A stretch of 10,106 nt of DNA from a bacterium. Its GTDB lineage: Bacteria > Patescibacteria > Dojkabacteria > JAKAPS01 > JAJZLI01. Positions within the stretch are counted from its first letter, which is position 1; each line of letters starts with the position of its first letter. Below are positions 1 through 6,505 of this stretch, one piece after another. The translations under genes and the position numbers were made by a program. The stretch covers positions 1 through 10,106 of the forward strand of contig JAJZDR010000004.1 of assembly GCA_021805885.1 (NCBI GenBank). Reading direction: 5' to 3'. The notes under the pieces were generated by a model. The model made no database searches. It was not told where the DNA came from and saw nothing but the letters and a program-made list of their open reading frames with translations.

Positions 1-1
1 A

Positions 2-136
2 ATATCTTGGATGTCTCAATTAAAATTAGCATCCTCATTAACTGGGATTTTTGTTACTTATGCTATAAAACAGATTGTGTTAGGTAATAAATTAAATAAT
101 AAAATATTTTTAAATTTAGAAGAAATAGTAAAATAA
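2..136 (+). CDS. C-terminal end of an unidentified protein, possibly ThiF/E1-like
   Basis: An open frame enters from the left edge and runs 44 codons to a TAA stop. The residues read ISWMSQLKLASSL, then TGIFVTYAIKQIVLGNKLNN and KIFLNLEEIVK. The pattern of a helix with an alanine-isoleucine-lysine core, then a leucine/glycine turn and a short hydrophobic strand, resembles the end of ThiF/MoeB/HesA adenylyltransferase domains (helix 'AxxAIKxLxG', then 'GKxLxxDL'). The resemblance is short and no catalytic region is visible, so the family is a guess. That it is a real gene end is more likely than not, because the stop lies just before the convergent aminotransferase stop (22 bases between them). 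If the ThiF reading is right, the locus would hold two unrelated carboxylate-adenylating enzymes. Confidence 0.45.
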   Translation: MSWMSQLKLASSLTGIFVTYAIKQIVLGNKLNNKIFLNLEEIVK

Positions 137-158
137 AGCGTATAAAAAATTTATTGTG

Positions 159-1304
159 TTAGATCTTATTTTTCTCAATAAATTTATTAATCAGATCTAA
201 GCCTTTTTTAATATTTTTTATTGAAGTGTTCCCTATAGATATTCTGATATAATTTTCCATTCCAAAATAAATTCCTGGAGTAACAATCACTCCATATTCT
301 TTTGCTAGTTTAATCGAAAATTCTTCTGATTTATATTTTATATCTTTAAGTTTTGGAAATAAATATATAGTATTGCCATATGTATTTAAAACTAAATTTT
401 TTGATTTTTTAATTTCTTTTATTGCTACCGCAAGTTTTTTTCCAATGTCTTCGATATTTCTTTTATGTTTTTTTACATCATGTAATTCATTTAAAAGACA
501 TGTTTGTATGAATTCAGGAACATTCGATACAGTTTCTGATATAAGTGATACAATCTTTTCTATAAATTCATTATTTGATATCAAATATCCTATTCTAAAT
601 CCAGACATCCCATAATTTTTACTAGCTGAGTTTATAATTACAATGTTTTTTAAATCTTTTGAAACATCTAGCATTCCATAATATTTTGTAGGAGAAAAAA
701 CTATATCAGAATACACTTCATCTGATATTATGGTAAGTTTATATTTTTTAGATATTTTTATTATATCTTGTAACTCTTTTTTAGAGAAAACTTTTCCAGA
801 TGGATTATTAGGGTTGTTAATAACAATTGCTTTTGGTTTTTTTAGTTTTTTTATGAAACTATCTAAATTTTTAGATTGAAAATTTAATTTGTTATCTAGT
901 TTGAATATTCTTGGTACTATGCCTTCAATATTGGATTGAGTTTTATAGACTGGCCAGTATGGAGCCATTATTACTATTTCATCATCTGTATTAAATAAAA
1001 TTTTCAGGGTTAGATAAAATAGACTTGATGCTCCGTTACCAATAGCTATATTATCTCTAGATACATTATTAATTGTGGCTAATTTTTCTAAAAGTTCTCT
1101 ATTTCCTTTGGAGGATGAATATTTATATTCTCCGTTAATTAAGCTCCTTGTTAATTTTTTTATAGAATCTGAGGATATGAGCATATCTGTATCTCCACGT
1201 CCAAAGTCTATAATTTCTGTATCCTTTTTAGAATTACCTATAGCTTGACTAATCTTTATTGTTTCTTTTATTGATAAGTATTTGGTACTGTCAGAATAAT
1301 TCAT
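159..1304 (-). CDS. PLP-dependent class I/II aminotransferase
   Basis: A fold-type I pyridoxal-phosphate aminotransferase of 381 residues, normal length for the aspartate/aromatic aminotransferase family. Visible motifs, with their likely aspartate-aminotransferase counterparts: GNGASS at 89-94 (cofactor phosphate loop), PYWP with W117 stacking on the PLP ring, NPNNPSG at 164-170 with N167, DEVY at 195-198 (D195 pairs with the pyridine nitrogen, Y198 with O3'), SASK with Schiff-base lysine K229, GFRIGY with R237, and YIRIS with R354, which usually binds the substrate alpha-carboxylate. All are intact, so the enzyme should be active and cytosolic. The amino donor and keto acid cannot be read from sequence. 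It is transcribed away from the adenylate-forming enzyme, the two starts being 18 to 51 bases apart depending on the neighbour's start. Only a weak TGGA lies upstream of the ATG. The C-terminus is convergent with the partial gene at the left edge. Confidence 0.93.
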   Translation of the reverse strand: MNYSDSTKYLSIKETIKISQAIGNSKKDTEIIDFGRGDTDMLISSDSIKKLTRSLINGEYKYSSSKGNRELLEKLATINNVSRDNIAIGNGASSLFYLTLKILFNTDDEIVIMAPYWPVYKTQSNIEGIVPRIFKLDNKLNFQSKNLDSFIKKLKKPKAIVINNPNNPSGKVFSKKELQDIIKISKKYKLTIISDEVYSDIVFSPTKYYGMLDVSKDLKNIVIINSASKNYGMSGFRIGYLISNNEFIEKIVSLISETVSNVPEFIQTCLLNELHDVKKHKRNIEDIGKKLAVAIKEIKKSKNLVLNTYGNTIYLFPKLKDIKYKSEEFSIKLAKEYGVIVTPGIYFGMENYIRISIGNTSIKNIKKGLDLINKFIEKNKI

Positions 1305-1321
1305 TTTATTCCATTTTAATG

Positions 1322-1340
1322 TATGATATATTATATCATA
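1322..1340. promoter_or_regulatory. 19-bp palindrome in the divergent start region, candidate operator
   Basis: TATGATATATTATATCATA has perfect 9-bp arms (1322-1330 and 1332-1340) around one central base. It lies between the divergent aminotransferase and adenylate-forming enzyme genes if the latter starts at 1356. On the minus strand it contains an exact TATAAT (1330-1335), and on the plus strand TATGAT (1322-1327) or TATATT (1327-1332), so it could overlap both -10 elements. No good -35 was found in either direction. A dimeric regulator could control both genes here. In such AT-rich DNA, chance palindromes are common, hence moderate confidence. Confidence 0.4.
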
Positions 1341-1355
1341 ACATATACACTATTT

Positions 1356-2852
1356 ATGTATAACAATAATGAATTCAGAAAAAAATTAGAAGATTTTTTT
1401 AACACAGATGTTGAAGATGAAATTAAATTTTTCATTAATACTAACAAAAATGATTTAGTAAAAAAAAGTCAAGAAAATGTACTTAAAGGCTTTCATCAAT
1501 ATGCTCCCAAAATAAAAGGCTATATGAAGTTTTTAAAAGAGAGGAGTATAAATATAGATAATATCAGGACAATCAATGATTTTGAAAAACTACCTATAAC
1601 TACAAAAGATAATTATATATTGAAATATAATTTTGAAGATTTAGTAACCGATCTAGCCTATGTTTCATCAATTACATCTAGTACTGGTTCAACGGGTAAT
1701 CCAATATATTGGCCCAGAGGTACGGTTAAAGATATAGACCTTGCTAAAGAATATGAATTTTTATTCCATTTAAATTATGGAATAAAAAATAAGAAAACTC
1801 TTATTATTGTTTCTCTAGGTATGGGTGTATGGAATAGTGCAAATATTACAATTGCAGCAAGTATCCTAATAGGGTATAAAGGTTATGAATCTACATTAAT
1901 AACTCCTGGACTAAATATGGAAGAGAATATAAAAATTATTAAAAAATTTATACATAGTGAATATGACCAGATAATATTCATTGCATACCCAGGGTTTGTT
2001 AAAGATATTTTTAGAGAATGTATTATCAATGGAATAGATATAACAAAAAAAGATATTTTTGTTCTGGTTGGAGGAGAATCTATAACTGAAGAATGGAGAC
2101 AATATATATATAACCAACTTGATAAAGAGAATGATGGGAAGAGAGTTGTTTCTTTAATAGGATCTTCTGAAGGAGGTATTGTTGCAATTGAGACACAATA
2201 TACTAACTTATTAAAAATGTATTTACAGAAACATCCTGAAAAAATAAATGATGTTTTTGCTACAAAAACAATGCCAACAGTTACCCAATATAATCCGTTG
2301 GTGAAATACTTGGAAGAGTCAAATAACAATGTAATTCTTACCTATTTTGGAGTATTTCCTGCTATAAGATATGATACCAGAGATTCTGGAGGAATTTATT
2401 TTAAAGAAGAAATAGAGAAAAGGTTGGGTCGTAAATTTGATGTGAAGGATGAATTAAATCTACCAATTGTTTATATAAAAGGTAGGTCTGATGTTGCCCT
2501 TACAATATATTCAGTAAATATTTACATAGATAATATAAAACACATTACCTATTCTTTAGATTTGTTAAAATTTATAACAGGAAGATTTCAAGCTTATATT
2601 GAATATGATAAAGAAGAGAATCAGATATTTTATATTAAATTAGAACTGAATAGTGGAATAGATGAAAATACTCTAGATAAAAATTATATCCTAGAATATA
2701 TTATTTCTAACTTAAGGAAATTAAACAGTGAATATAATAAATTATATGCTTCATTAGGTAAAAAGGTTTCTCCTATTATCTCATATGAAGAGTATGTAGA
2801 AGGTGGTTTGTTCTCACATGATAAACCTATTTATAAAAAAATAAAAAAATAA
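1356..2852 (+). CDS. PaaK/CapK-like adenylate-forming enzyme (acyl- or aryl-activating)
   Basis: A member of the ANL adenylate-forming superfamily closest to phenylacetate-CoA ligase and CapK. It should activate a carboxylate with ATP and pass it to a thiol or amine. Numbering from the upstream ATG at 1323: LPIT at 90-93 (the family's 'LPxTxK' entry), Ser/Thr/Gly P-loop SSTGSTGNP at 119-127, VGGESITEEW at 249-258, GSSEGG at 280-285 (aromatic/SE adenine motif), IRYDTRDSG at 348-356 (ribose-binding aspartate region) and GRSD at 387-390 before the C-terminal domain. I prefer the start at 1356: the 11 extra residues from 1323 are hydrophobic translation of the palindrome, although neither start has a Shine-Dalgarno. 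At about 498 residues it is longer than typical PaaK (about 430-440), with a lysine-rich tail. The histidine kinase follows after 4 bases. The substrate is unknown. Confidence 0.8.
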   Translation: MYNNNEFRKKLEDFFNTDVEDEIKFFINTNKNDLVKKSQENVLKGFHQYAPKIKGYMKFLKERSINIDNIRTINDFEKLPITTKDNYILKYNFEDLVTDLAYVSSITSSTGSTGNPIYWPRGTVKDIDLAKEYEFLFHLNYGIKNKKTLIIVSLGMGVWNSANITIAASILIGYKGYESTLITPGLNMEENIKIIKKFIHSEYDQIIFIAYPGFVKDIFRECIINGIDITKKDIFVLVGGESITEEWRQYIYNQLDKENDGKRVVSLIGSSEGGIVAIETQYTNLLKMYLQKHPEKINDVFATKTMPTVTQYNPLVKYLEESNNNVILTYFGVFPAIRYDTRDSGGIYFKEEIEKRLGRKFDVKDELNLPIVYIKGRSDVALTIYSVNIYIDNIKHITYSLDLLKFITGRFQAYIEYDKEENQIFYIKLELNSGIDENTLDKNYILEYIISNLRKLNSEYNKLYASLGKKVSPIISYEEYVEGGLFSHDKPIYKKIKK

Positions 2853-2857
2853 AAAAA
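2834..2857 (+). repeat. three tandem copies of the octamer TAAAAAAA
   Basis: Three exact copies of T followed by seven A's (starting at 2834, 2842 and 2850) cover the last codons and stop of the adenylate-forming enzyme, the 4-base gap, and the first base of the histidine kinase ATG. The unit is not a multiple of three, so gain or loss of a unit or of single A's would change the enzyme's lysine-rich tail. It is also a classic slippage sequence for polymerase and ribosome. Confidence 0.9.
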
Positions 2858-5112
2858 TGAATATTATAATTATCCTTACTTATTTATCATCTATACTAGT
2901 ACTTTTTTTGGGGTTTCTAGTCTTCTATAATGGTACAAAGATATATAAAAATATAACATTTTTTTTAGTTGCGCTATTTTTCTTTTTTGTTACAATAATA
3001 AATTATTATTCATATCATCAGTCGAGTAATTACTTCACACTTCTTTTTATAAGACTTACGGTATTTTTTGCACTATCTGAAGTCACGACTTTCTATTTTT
3101 TTACGAGATCTTTTTTGAATGAATACAATAGTAGTGAGATAAAAAAGGTTTTATATTTTTCTACTTATTTTCTTGTTATATCAATAATAATATTATCTCC
3201 AATAACATTTGAAAGTGTTAAACTATATCCTACTATTACTCCAATTGTAGGACCAGGGATATTATTTTTTCTTATCTCCATGTTGGCTTTTATATTCTTA
3301 TCAATAAGAAATTTATATATAAAATATAAGTCTAGCGTGGAATATGATAGATTACAGATAAAATATATATTGATAGGCTTTATGGCATTATTTCTACTAG
3401 TTATTATTTTTAATGTTATACTACCAATATTTCTTAAAAATACTATAATTTCATCTACTTTAACTAATTTTTATCCTTTAATTATTTTTTCTCTAGTATC
3501 ATATTCTATTATAGAAAAAAGATTATTTAATATTACGGTTGCCGTAAGAGCTTTAAGTATATATATCTCAAGTTTCATACTCCTTATTTTATTTGATCTT
3601 TTAGTAGATTATGTTATAGCTTTTCAACTTACTTTAATAGAAATATTTATTGAAATATTATTTTCTACTTTAATAGTTATACTATTTCCTCTATTTCATG
3701 AATTATCGCAACAAATTTTAGATAAGATTATATTTAAGAGGATAAGTAATATAAATGAAGAGATTAACTATCTACTTGAATCTATTAATACAAATATAGA
3801 CATAGATAAATTTTTTTCTATATTTAGTGAGTCTATAGAAAAAATATTTGGTATATCTAAAATAGCTTTTATAATTGTATCCTCAGATGGGTCATTAGAT
3901 ATTCATTCGATAGGTATTGACGATAAGCTTATTCAAGATAAAATTGATATTTTATCCAAGTTGGATGATGTATTTTTATTAAGTGAATCTAGAGATGAAG
4001 ATTTTGAAGGATTGATTATAGAGGATGTAGACCTTATATTGCCAATAAAATCAGGGAATAATCTAATGTGCTTAATACTTCTTGGTAGAAAGCAATCTGG
4101 AGATCCGTATTACACAAATGATGTGAAAATATTACTTCAATTGAGGGTACAGATTGCAATTTTTATAACTAATTTGAGATTATACAAAGAAGTATTAAAT
4201 TTTAATAATGAACTTGAAGGTAAAGTAAAAGTTGCAACTACAGAGTTAAATAAAAAAAATACTGAGCTTAAGAAGGCCAATGAGGATCTTGCTAGTCTAG
4301 ATAAACTTAAAGATGATTTACTATCTATTGCATCCCATGAATTAAGAACGCCAGCAACAATAGTAAAAGGTAATGCCTATATGGCTAAATCTCTTGTAGA
4401 TGAGCTCAAATTGAAATTAAAAGGGAAAGAATATAGGGATGATATGGAAAGATTGGATAGATATACTTCTAGGACTGTAGAAAGTATAGAGAATGAAATA
4501 AGAATAGTTAATACCCTTCTTGAAGCATCAAGATTAGGTAAAACTGATATAACAATATTACCAGAATATATAGATATATCTGCAATGATAGAATCACAGC
4601 TTATAGGATTTGGCAGAGATGCAGACTCTAAAGGTTTGAAGATAGAATATAAGGATAGTGGTGTAAAACATCAGGTTTTTGCTGATAAAACAAGAATTGA
4701 AGAGGTCTTGGGGAACCTTATATCAAATGCAATAAAATATTCAGATCAGGGAACTATTGTTATATCAATTGATGAAAATGACAAAGAATTAACAGTACAT
4801 ATTAAAGATCAAGGGATAGGTATAGCAAATGATGATATACCAAAATTATTTCAAAAATTCCATAGACTGAATAATTATACTGGAGATCCTAACGATCCAC
4901 GATATTTACTTGTAAGGCCTGGAGGGACAGGGTTAGGCTTGTATGTTGTTAAAGGAATAATAGAAAAACATGGAGGTAGAGTATGGGTAGATTCAAAAGA
5001 GGGTGGAGGATCAACATTTTCTTTTACATTACCTGTATCAAAAGGAGAAAAGGCTCAAAAGCAAGATGATACTAAAGATATGTTCAAAAAGTTAGGTTTA
5101 AAGAGGGAATAA
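2857..5112 (+). CDS. multi-pass membrane sensor histidine kinase
   Basis: A 751-residue two-component sensor kinase in the inner membrane. Hydrophobic segments lie near residues 4-23, 33-50, 60-83, 98-115, 131-150, 169-191, 204-219, 232-252 and 258-280. The first seven resemble the 7TM sensor region of membrane histidine kinases, and the last two are an extra hairpin. A GAF-like domain follows (about 300-440), then a coiled coil (446-490), HisKA with the phospho-acceptor H494 in SHELRTP, and HATPase_c with N-box NLISNAIKYS (620-629, N624), G1 DQGIGI (651-656), F-box FQKFHRL and G2 GGTGLGLYV (689-697). All catalytic boxes are intact, so autophosphorylation is expected. The start is fixed by the first membrane segment. 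It has no Shine-Dalgarno and is probably expressed with the upstream enzyme by reinitiation across the 4-base gap. No response regulator is in the window. The ligand is unknown; co-expression with an acyl-activating enzyme suggests it may sense that enzyme's product, which is inference. Confidence 0.93.
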   Translation: MNIIIILTYLSSILVLFLGFLVFYNGTKIYKNITFFLVALFFFFVTIINYYSYHQSSNYFTLLFIRLTVFFALSEVTTFYFFTRSFLNEYNSSEIKKVLYFSTYFLVISIIILSPITFESVKLYPTITPIVGPGILFFLISMLAFIFLSIRNLYIKYKSSVEYDRLQIKYILIGFMALFLLVIIFNVILPIFLKNTIISSTLTNFYPLIIFSLVSYSIIEKRLFNITVAVRALSIYISSFILLILFDLLVDYVIAFQLTLIEIFIEILFSTLIVILFPLFHELSQQILDKIIFKRISNINEEINYLLESINTNIDIDKFFSIFSESIEKIFGISKIAFIIVSSDGSLDIHSIGIDDKLIQDKIDILSKLDDVFLLSESRDEDFEGLIIEDVDLILPIKSGNNLMCLILLGRKQSGDPYYTNDVKILLQLRVQIAIFITNLRLYKEVLNFNNELEGKVKVATTELNKKNTELKKANEDLASLDKLKDDLLSIASHELRTPATIVKGNAYMAKSLVDELKLKLKGKEYRDDMERLDRYTSRTVESIENEIRIVNTLLEASRLGKTDITILPEYIDISAMIESQLIGFGRDADSKGLKIEYKDSGVKHQVFADKTRIEEVLGNLISNAIKYSDQGTIVISIDENDKELTVHIKDQGIGIANDDIPKLFQKFHRLNNYTGDPNDPRYLLVRPGGTGLGLYVVKGIIEKHGGRVWVDSKEGGGSTFSFTLPVSKGEKAQKQDDTKDMFKKLGLKRE

Positions 5113-5440
5113 AATAACAATTAGGTATTAAAATAAGCCATACTTACGATAGAATATGCCAAGCTCTTTCAATAATAAAAGATTTGATGTACAATAAGGT
5201 ATAATATTCAATCTTTAACAGGAGAGTTTATTAGGCAATTTTAAAATTAATGTATATGTATTTGTAAATACAAGAACCCTCAAGACTTATTGATCCACAT
5301 TTAGTATTAATTATGTAATTGGTTATAATAATATTTATTATGGTCTATAGGTTTAAAGGATCTTATGTAAAGGAATTGCTAACCTTTATTATATATGGAT
5401 ATTTTGAAATAGTTAGTTTTATTTTATTTTTTTAAAGATC
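5113..5440 (+). other. 328-bp gene-free region, probable leader of the RRM gene
   Basis: No convincing gene is present. Exact TATAAT hexamers occur at 5200-5205 and 5324-5329; neither has a good -35 at 16-18 bp, although TTAGTA at 5301-5306 is a weak match for the second. TAAAGGA occurs twice (5354-5360 and 5368-5374), and the second copy forms a small hairpin with CCTTTA at 5383-5388. A 31-codon frame (5340-5435) ends 5 bases before the RRM start but has unremarkable, AT-driven composition. No clear terminator for the histidine kinase was seen. If either TATAAT is used, the RRM mRNA would carry a leader of about 100 to 230 bases, unlike other genes in this window. Confidence 0.5.
5301..5329 (+). 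promoter_or_regulatory. candidate promoter of the RRM gene
   Basis: An exact -10 TATAAT (5324-5329) is preceded at a 17-bp spacing by TTAGTA (5301-5306), a three-of-six match to TTGACA. It would give a leader of about 105 bases before the ATG at 5441. TATAAT at 5200-5205 is an alternative but has no -35 at correct spacing. AT-rich background makes either one uncertain. Confidence 0.3.
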
Positions 5441-5713
5441 ATGGCAAAGAATTTATTTGTTGGTAAGCTCCCATATAGCATCACAGATGCAGAGCTTGAA
5501 GAAGTTTTTGCTAAAGTTGGAAAAGTTGTTTCAGCTAAAGTAATAATGGATAAAGTTACAGGACAAGGCAAAGGCTTTGGTTTTGTTGAAATGGATACAG
5601 ACGAAGATGCACAAAAAGCAGTTTCTGAGTTAAATAATAGTACATTAGACGGTAGGAATATCGTAGTTAATGAAGCTAGACCAAGAGAGCCAAGAGAGAA
5701 TAATAGATATTAA
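5441..5713 (+). CDS. small RRM-domain RNA-binding protein
   Basis: A 90-residue protein consisting almost entirely of one RNA recognition motif (beta-alpha-beta-beta-alpha-beta). RNP2 is LFVGKL at 5-10 and RNP1 is KGFGFVEM at 44-51, with the two phenylalanines that stack on RNA bases (F46, F48) in place. The last ten residues (PREPRENNRY) form a short charged tail, like the tails of bacterial and cyanobacterial Rbp proteins. It should bind single-stranded RNA in the cytosol; related bacterial proteins are often cold-induced, but nothing here proves that. Codon choice is less AT-driven than in its neighbours, suggesting strong expression. The start sits at the first strand of the domain. It is monocistronic: a 328-base non-coding stretch lies before it and a hairpin terminator after it. 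Confidence 0.95.
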   Translation: MAKNLFVGKLPYSITDAELEEVFAKVGKVVSAKVIMDKVTGQGKGFGFVEMDTDEDAQKAVSELNNSTLDGRNIVVNEARPREPRENNRY

Positions 5714-5737
5714 TCTAAGTTTCTCGTAACTTCATAC

Positions 5738-5765
5738 AAGGACATACATTATGTATGTCCTTTAT
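5738..5765 (+). terminator. hairpin terminator after the RRM gene
   Basis: AAGGACATAC (5738-5747) pairs perfectly with GTATGTCCTT (5753-5762) around a five-base ATTAT loop, followed by the T-rich stretch TTATGTTTGTTG. It begins 24 bases after the RRM stop and separates this gene from the toxin-antitoxin promoter. The T-tract is broken by A and G, so termination may be incomplete. Confidence 0.75.
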
Positions 5766-5792
5766 GTTTGTTGATCTAGTTATTTCTAGATG

Positions 5793-5821
5793 TTGACAAT
5801 ATACATTGTGGTGTATATCAT
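5793..5821 (+). promoter_or_regulatory. sigma-70-type promoter of the toxin-antitoxin operon
   Basis: A perfect -35 TTGACA (5793-5798) and a -10 TATCAT (5816-5821) are separated by exactly 17 bp. The expected transcription start, about 7 bases after the -10, is at 5828, which is the A of the antitoxin ATG. This predicts a leaderless mRNA, in line with the absence of any Shine-Dalgarno. It is the clearest promoter in the window. Confidence 0.75.
5799..5818. promoter_or_regulatory. inverted repeat inside the promoter, probable antitoxin operator
   Basis: ATATACA (5799-5805) and TGTATAT (5812-5818) are perfect 7-bp inverted arms around the six bases TTGTGG. They fill the spacer and run into the -10, the usual place for a VapB-type ribbon-helix-helix repressor to block its own promoter. 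A second inverted repeat, ATCTAG (5774-5779) and CTAGAT (5786-5791), also has a six-base spacer and lies just upstream of the -35, centred 26 bp away. Confidence 0.6.
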
Positions 5822-5827
5822 AGAATT

Positions 5828-6076
5828 ATGATAAGAAGCCAAATATATTTAACAGAGAATCAAATAAAATTTTTAAAAAGAATTTCCTTTGAAAAGGAAG
5901 TTACTATGTCTGATATAGTAAGAGAAGCTCTTGATGAAAAGTTCTCTTATAAAAAGAATAAAGTAAATAAAAATTCTGGAGATCTACTATTAAAAATTGC
6001 GGGATATGCTAAATTAGGAAAAACAAATGCTCCAAAGGATCTTGCATCTAATGTTGATAAATATTTATATAGATAA
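5828..6076 (+). CDS. vapB: VapB-type ribbon-helix-helix antitoxin
   Basis: An 82-residue antitoxin. Residues 2-9 (IRSQIYLT) form the DNA-contacting beta strand, 10-25 the first helix, and TMSDIVREALDEKF (26-39) the second helix of a CopG/RHH fold. A lysine-rich linker (41-48) leads to a C-terminal part ending DLASNVDKYLYR, a pattern common in VapB antitoxins paired with PIN toxins; it should wrap around and inhibit the toxin. The protein most likely dimerises on the inverted repeat in its promoter and represses the operon, more strongly with toxin bound. Its stop overlaps the toxin start (TAATG), so the two proteins are translationally coupled. The mRNA is predicted to be leaderless. The gene symbol is by family only; the pair could be given another VapBC subfamily name. 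Confidence 0.87.
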   Translation: MIRSQIYLTENQIKFLKRISFEKEVTMSDIVREALDEKFSYKKNKVNKNSGDLLLKIAGYAKLGKTNAPKDLASNVDKYLYR

Positions 6077-6498
6077 TGAAAATTGTAGCAGATTCAAACT
6101 ATTTTGTTGCCCTAGCATCCATTAATGATAATTTATATTCAACTGCTTTTAATCTAGCAAAACTGATTAAAGATCGGGAAGATAAAATATATATTAACAA
6201 ATACATATTTTTAGAAATAGTCACTATAATATCTCAAAAAATTAGTAGAGATATATCAATAAAAGTGGGTAGGGACTTGTTAGAAAATACAGGAGAGATA
6301 GAAGTATTAGATATTGACAGTATTATGTTCCAGAAAACTTGGGATATTATTCAGAAGGTGAAAGATAAAAATATAAGTTTTGTTGACTGTTCATTGATTG
6401 TATTAAAAAATGAAATTGCCACAGATACAATATTGACATTTGATGTTACTGGTTTTACAAAGTTAAGAAAATTTTATAAATTCCAATACTACAAGTAA
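6076..6498 (+). CDS. vapC: VapC-type PIN-domain ribonuclease toxin
   Basis: A 140-residue PIN-domain protein, typical length for VapC. The four acidic residues that hold the catalytic metal are visible: D6 in ADSNYF, E47 in FLEIV, D104 in SFVDCS and D123 in TFD. It should cut RNA (tRNA or rRNA loops in studied VapC proteins) when freed from the antitoxin, slowing growth. Nothing is truncated, so the toxin looks active. Translation probably depends on the antitoxin, since the start overlaps the antitoxin stop by one base and no ribosome site precedes it. The gene is convergent with the baseplate-J-like gene, with only 7 bases between the two stops and no visible terminator, so transcripts may overlap. 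The module may be a mobile or plasmid-maintenance element, but base composition does not set it apart. Confidence 0.92.
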   Translation: MKIVADSNYFVALASINDNLYSTAFNLAKLIKDREDKIYINKYIFLEIVTIISQKISRDISIKVGRDLLENTGEIEVLDIDSIMFQKTWDIIQKVKDKNISFVDCSLIVLKNEIATDTILTFDVTGFTKLRKFYKFQYYK

Positions 6499-6505
6499 CC
6501 TTAAT

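Noticed and set aside
147..185. Inverted repeat AAATTTATTG / CAATAAATTT as a convergent terminator
   Set aside because: The 10-bp stem is almost all A-T with a 19-base loop, lies partly in the last aminotransferase codons, and has no useful T-tract after it.
1323..1355. N-terminal extension MIYYIITYTLF of the adenylate-forming enzyme as a signal or membrane segment
   Set aside because: It is only 11 residues, is encoded by the palindrome itself, and the next ATG (1356) begins the typical charged helix of the enzyme. I treat 1356 as the likelier start.
5136..5163. GCCATA ... TATGCC after the histidine kinase as a terminator stem
   Set aside because: The arms are not reverse complements of each other (the complement of GCCATA is TATGGC), so no stable hairpin forms.
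5340..5435. A 31-codon plus-strand frame ending 5 bases before the RRM start, as a leader peptide
   Set aside because: It has no ribosome site, its composition is what AT-rich DNA gives by chance, and there is no repeated-codon signature of attenuation.
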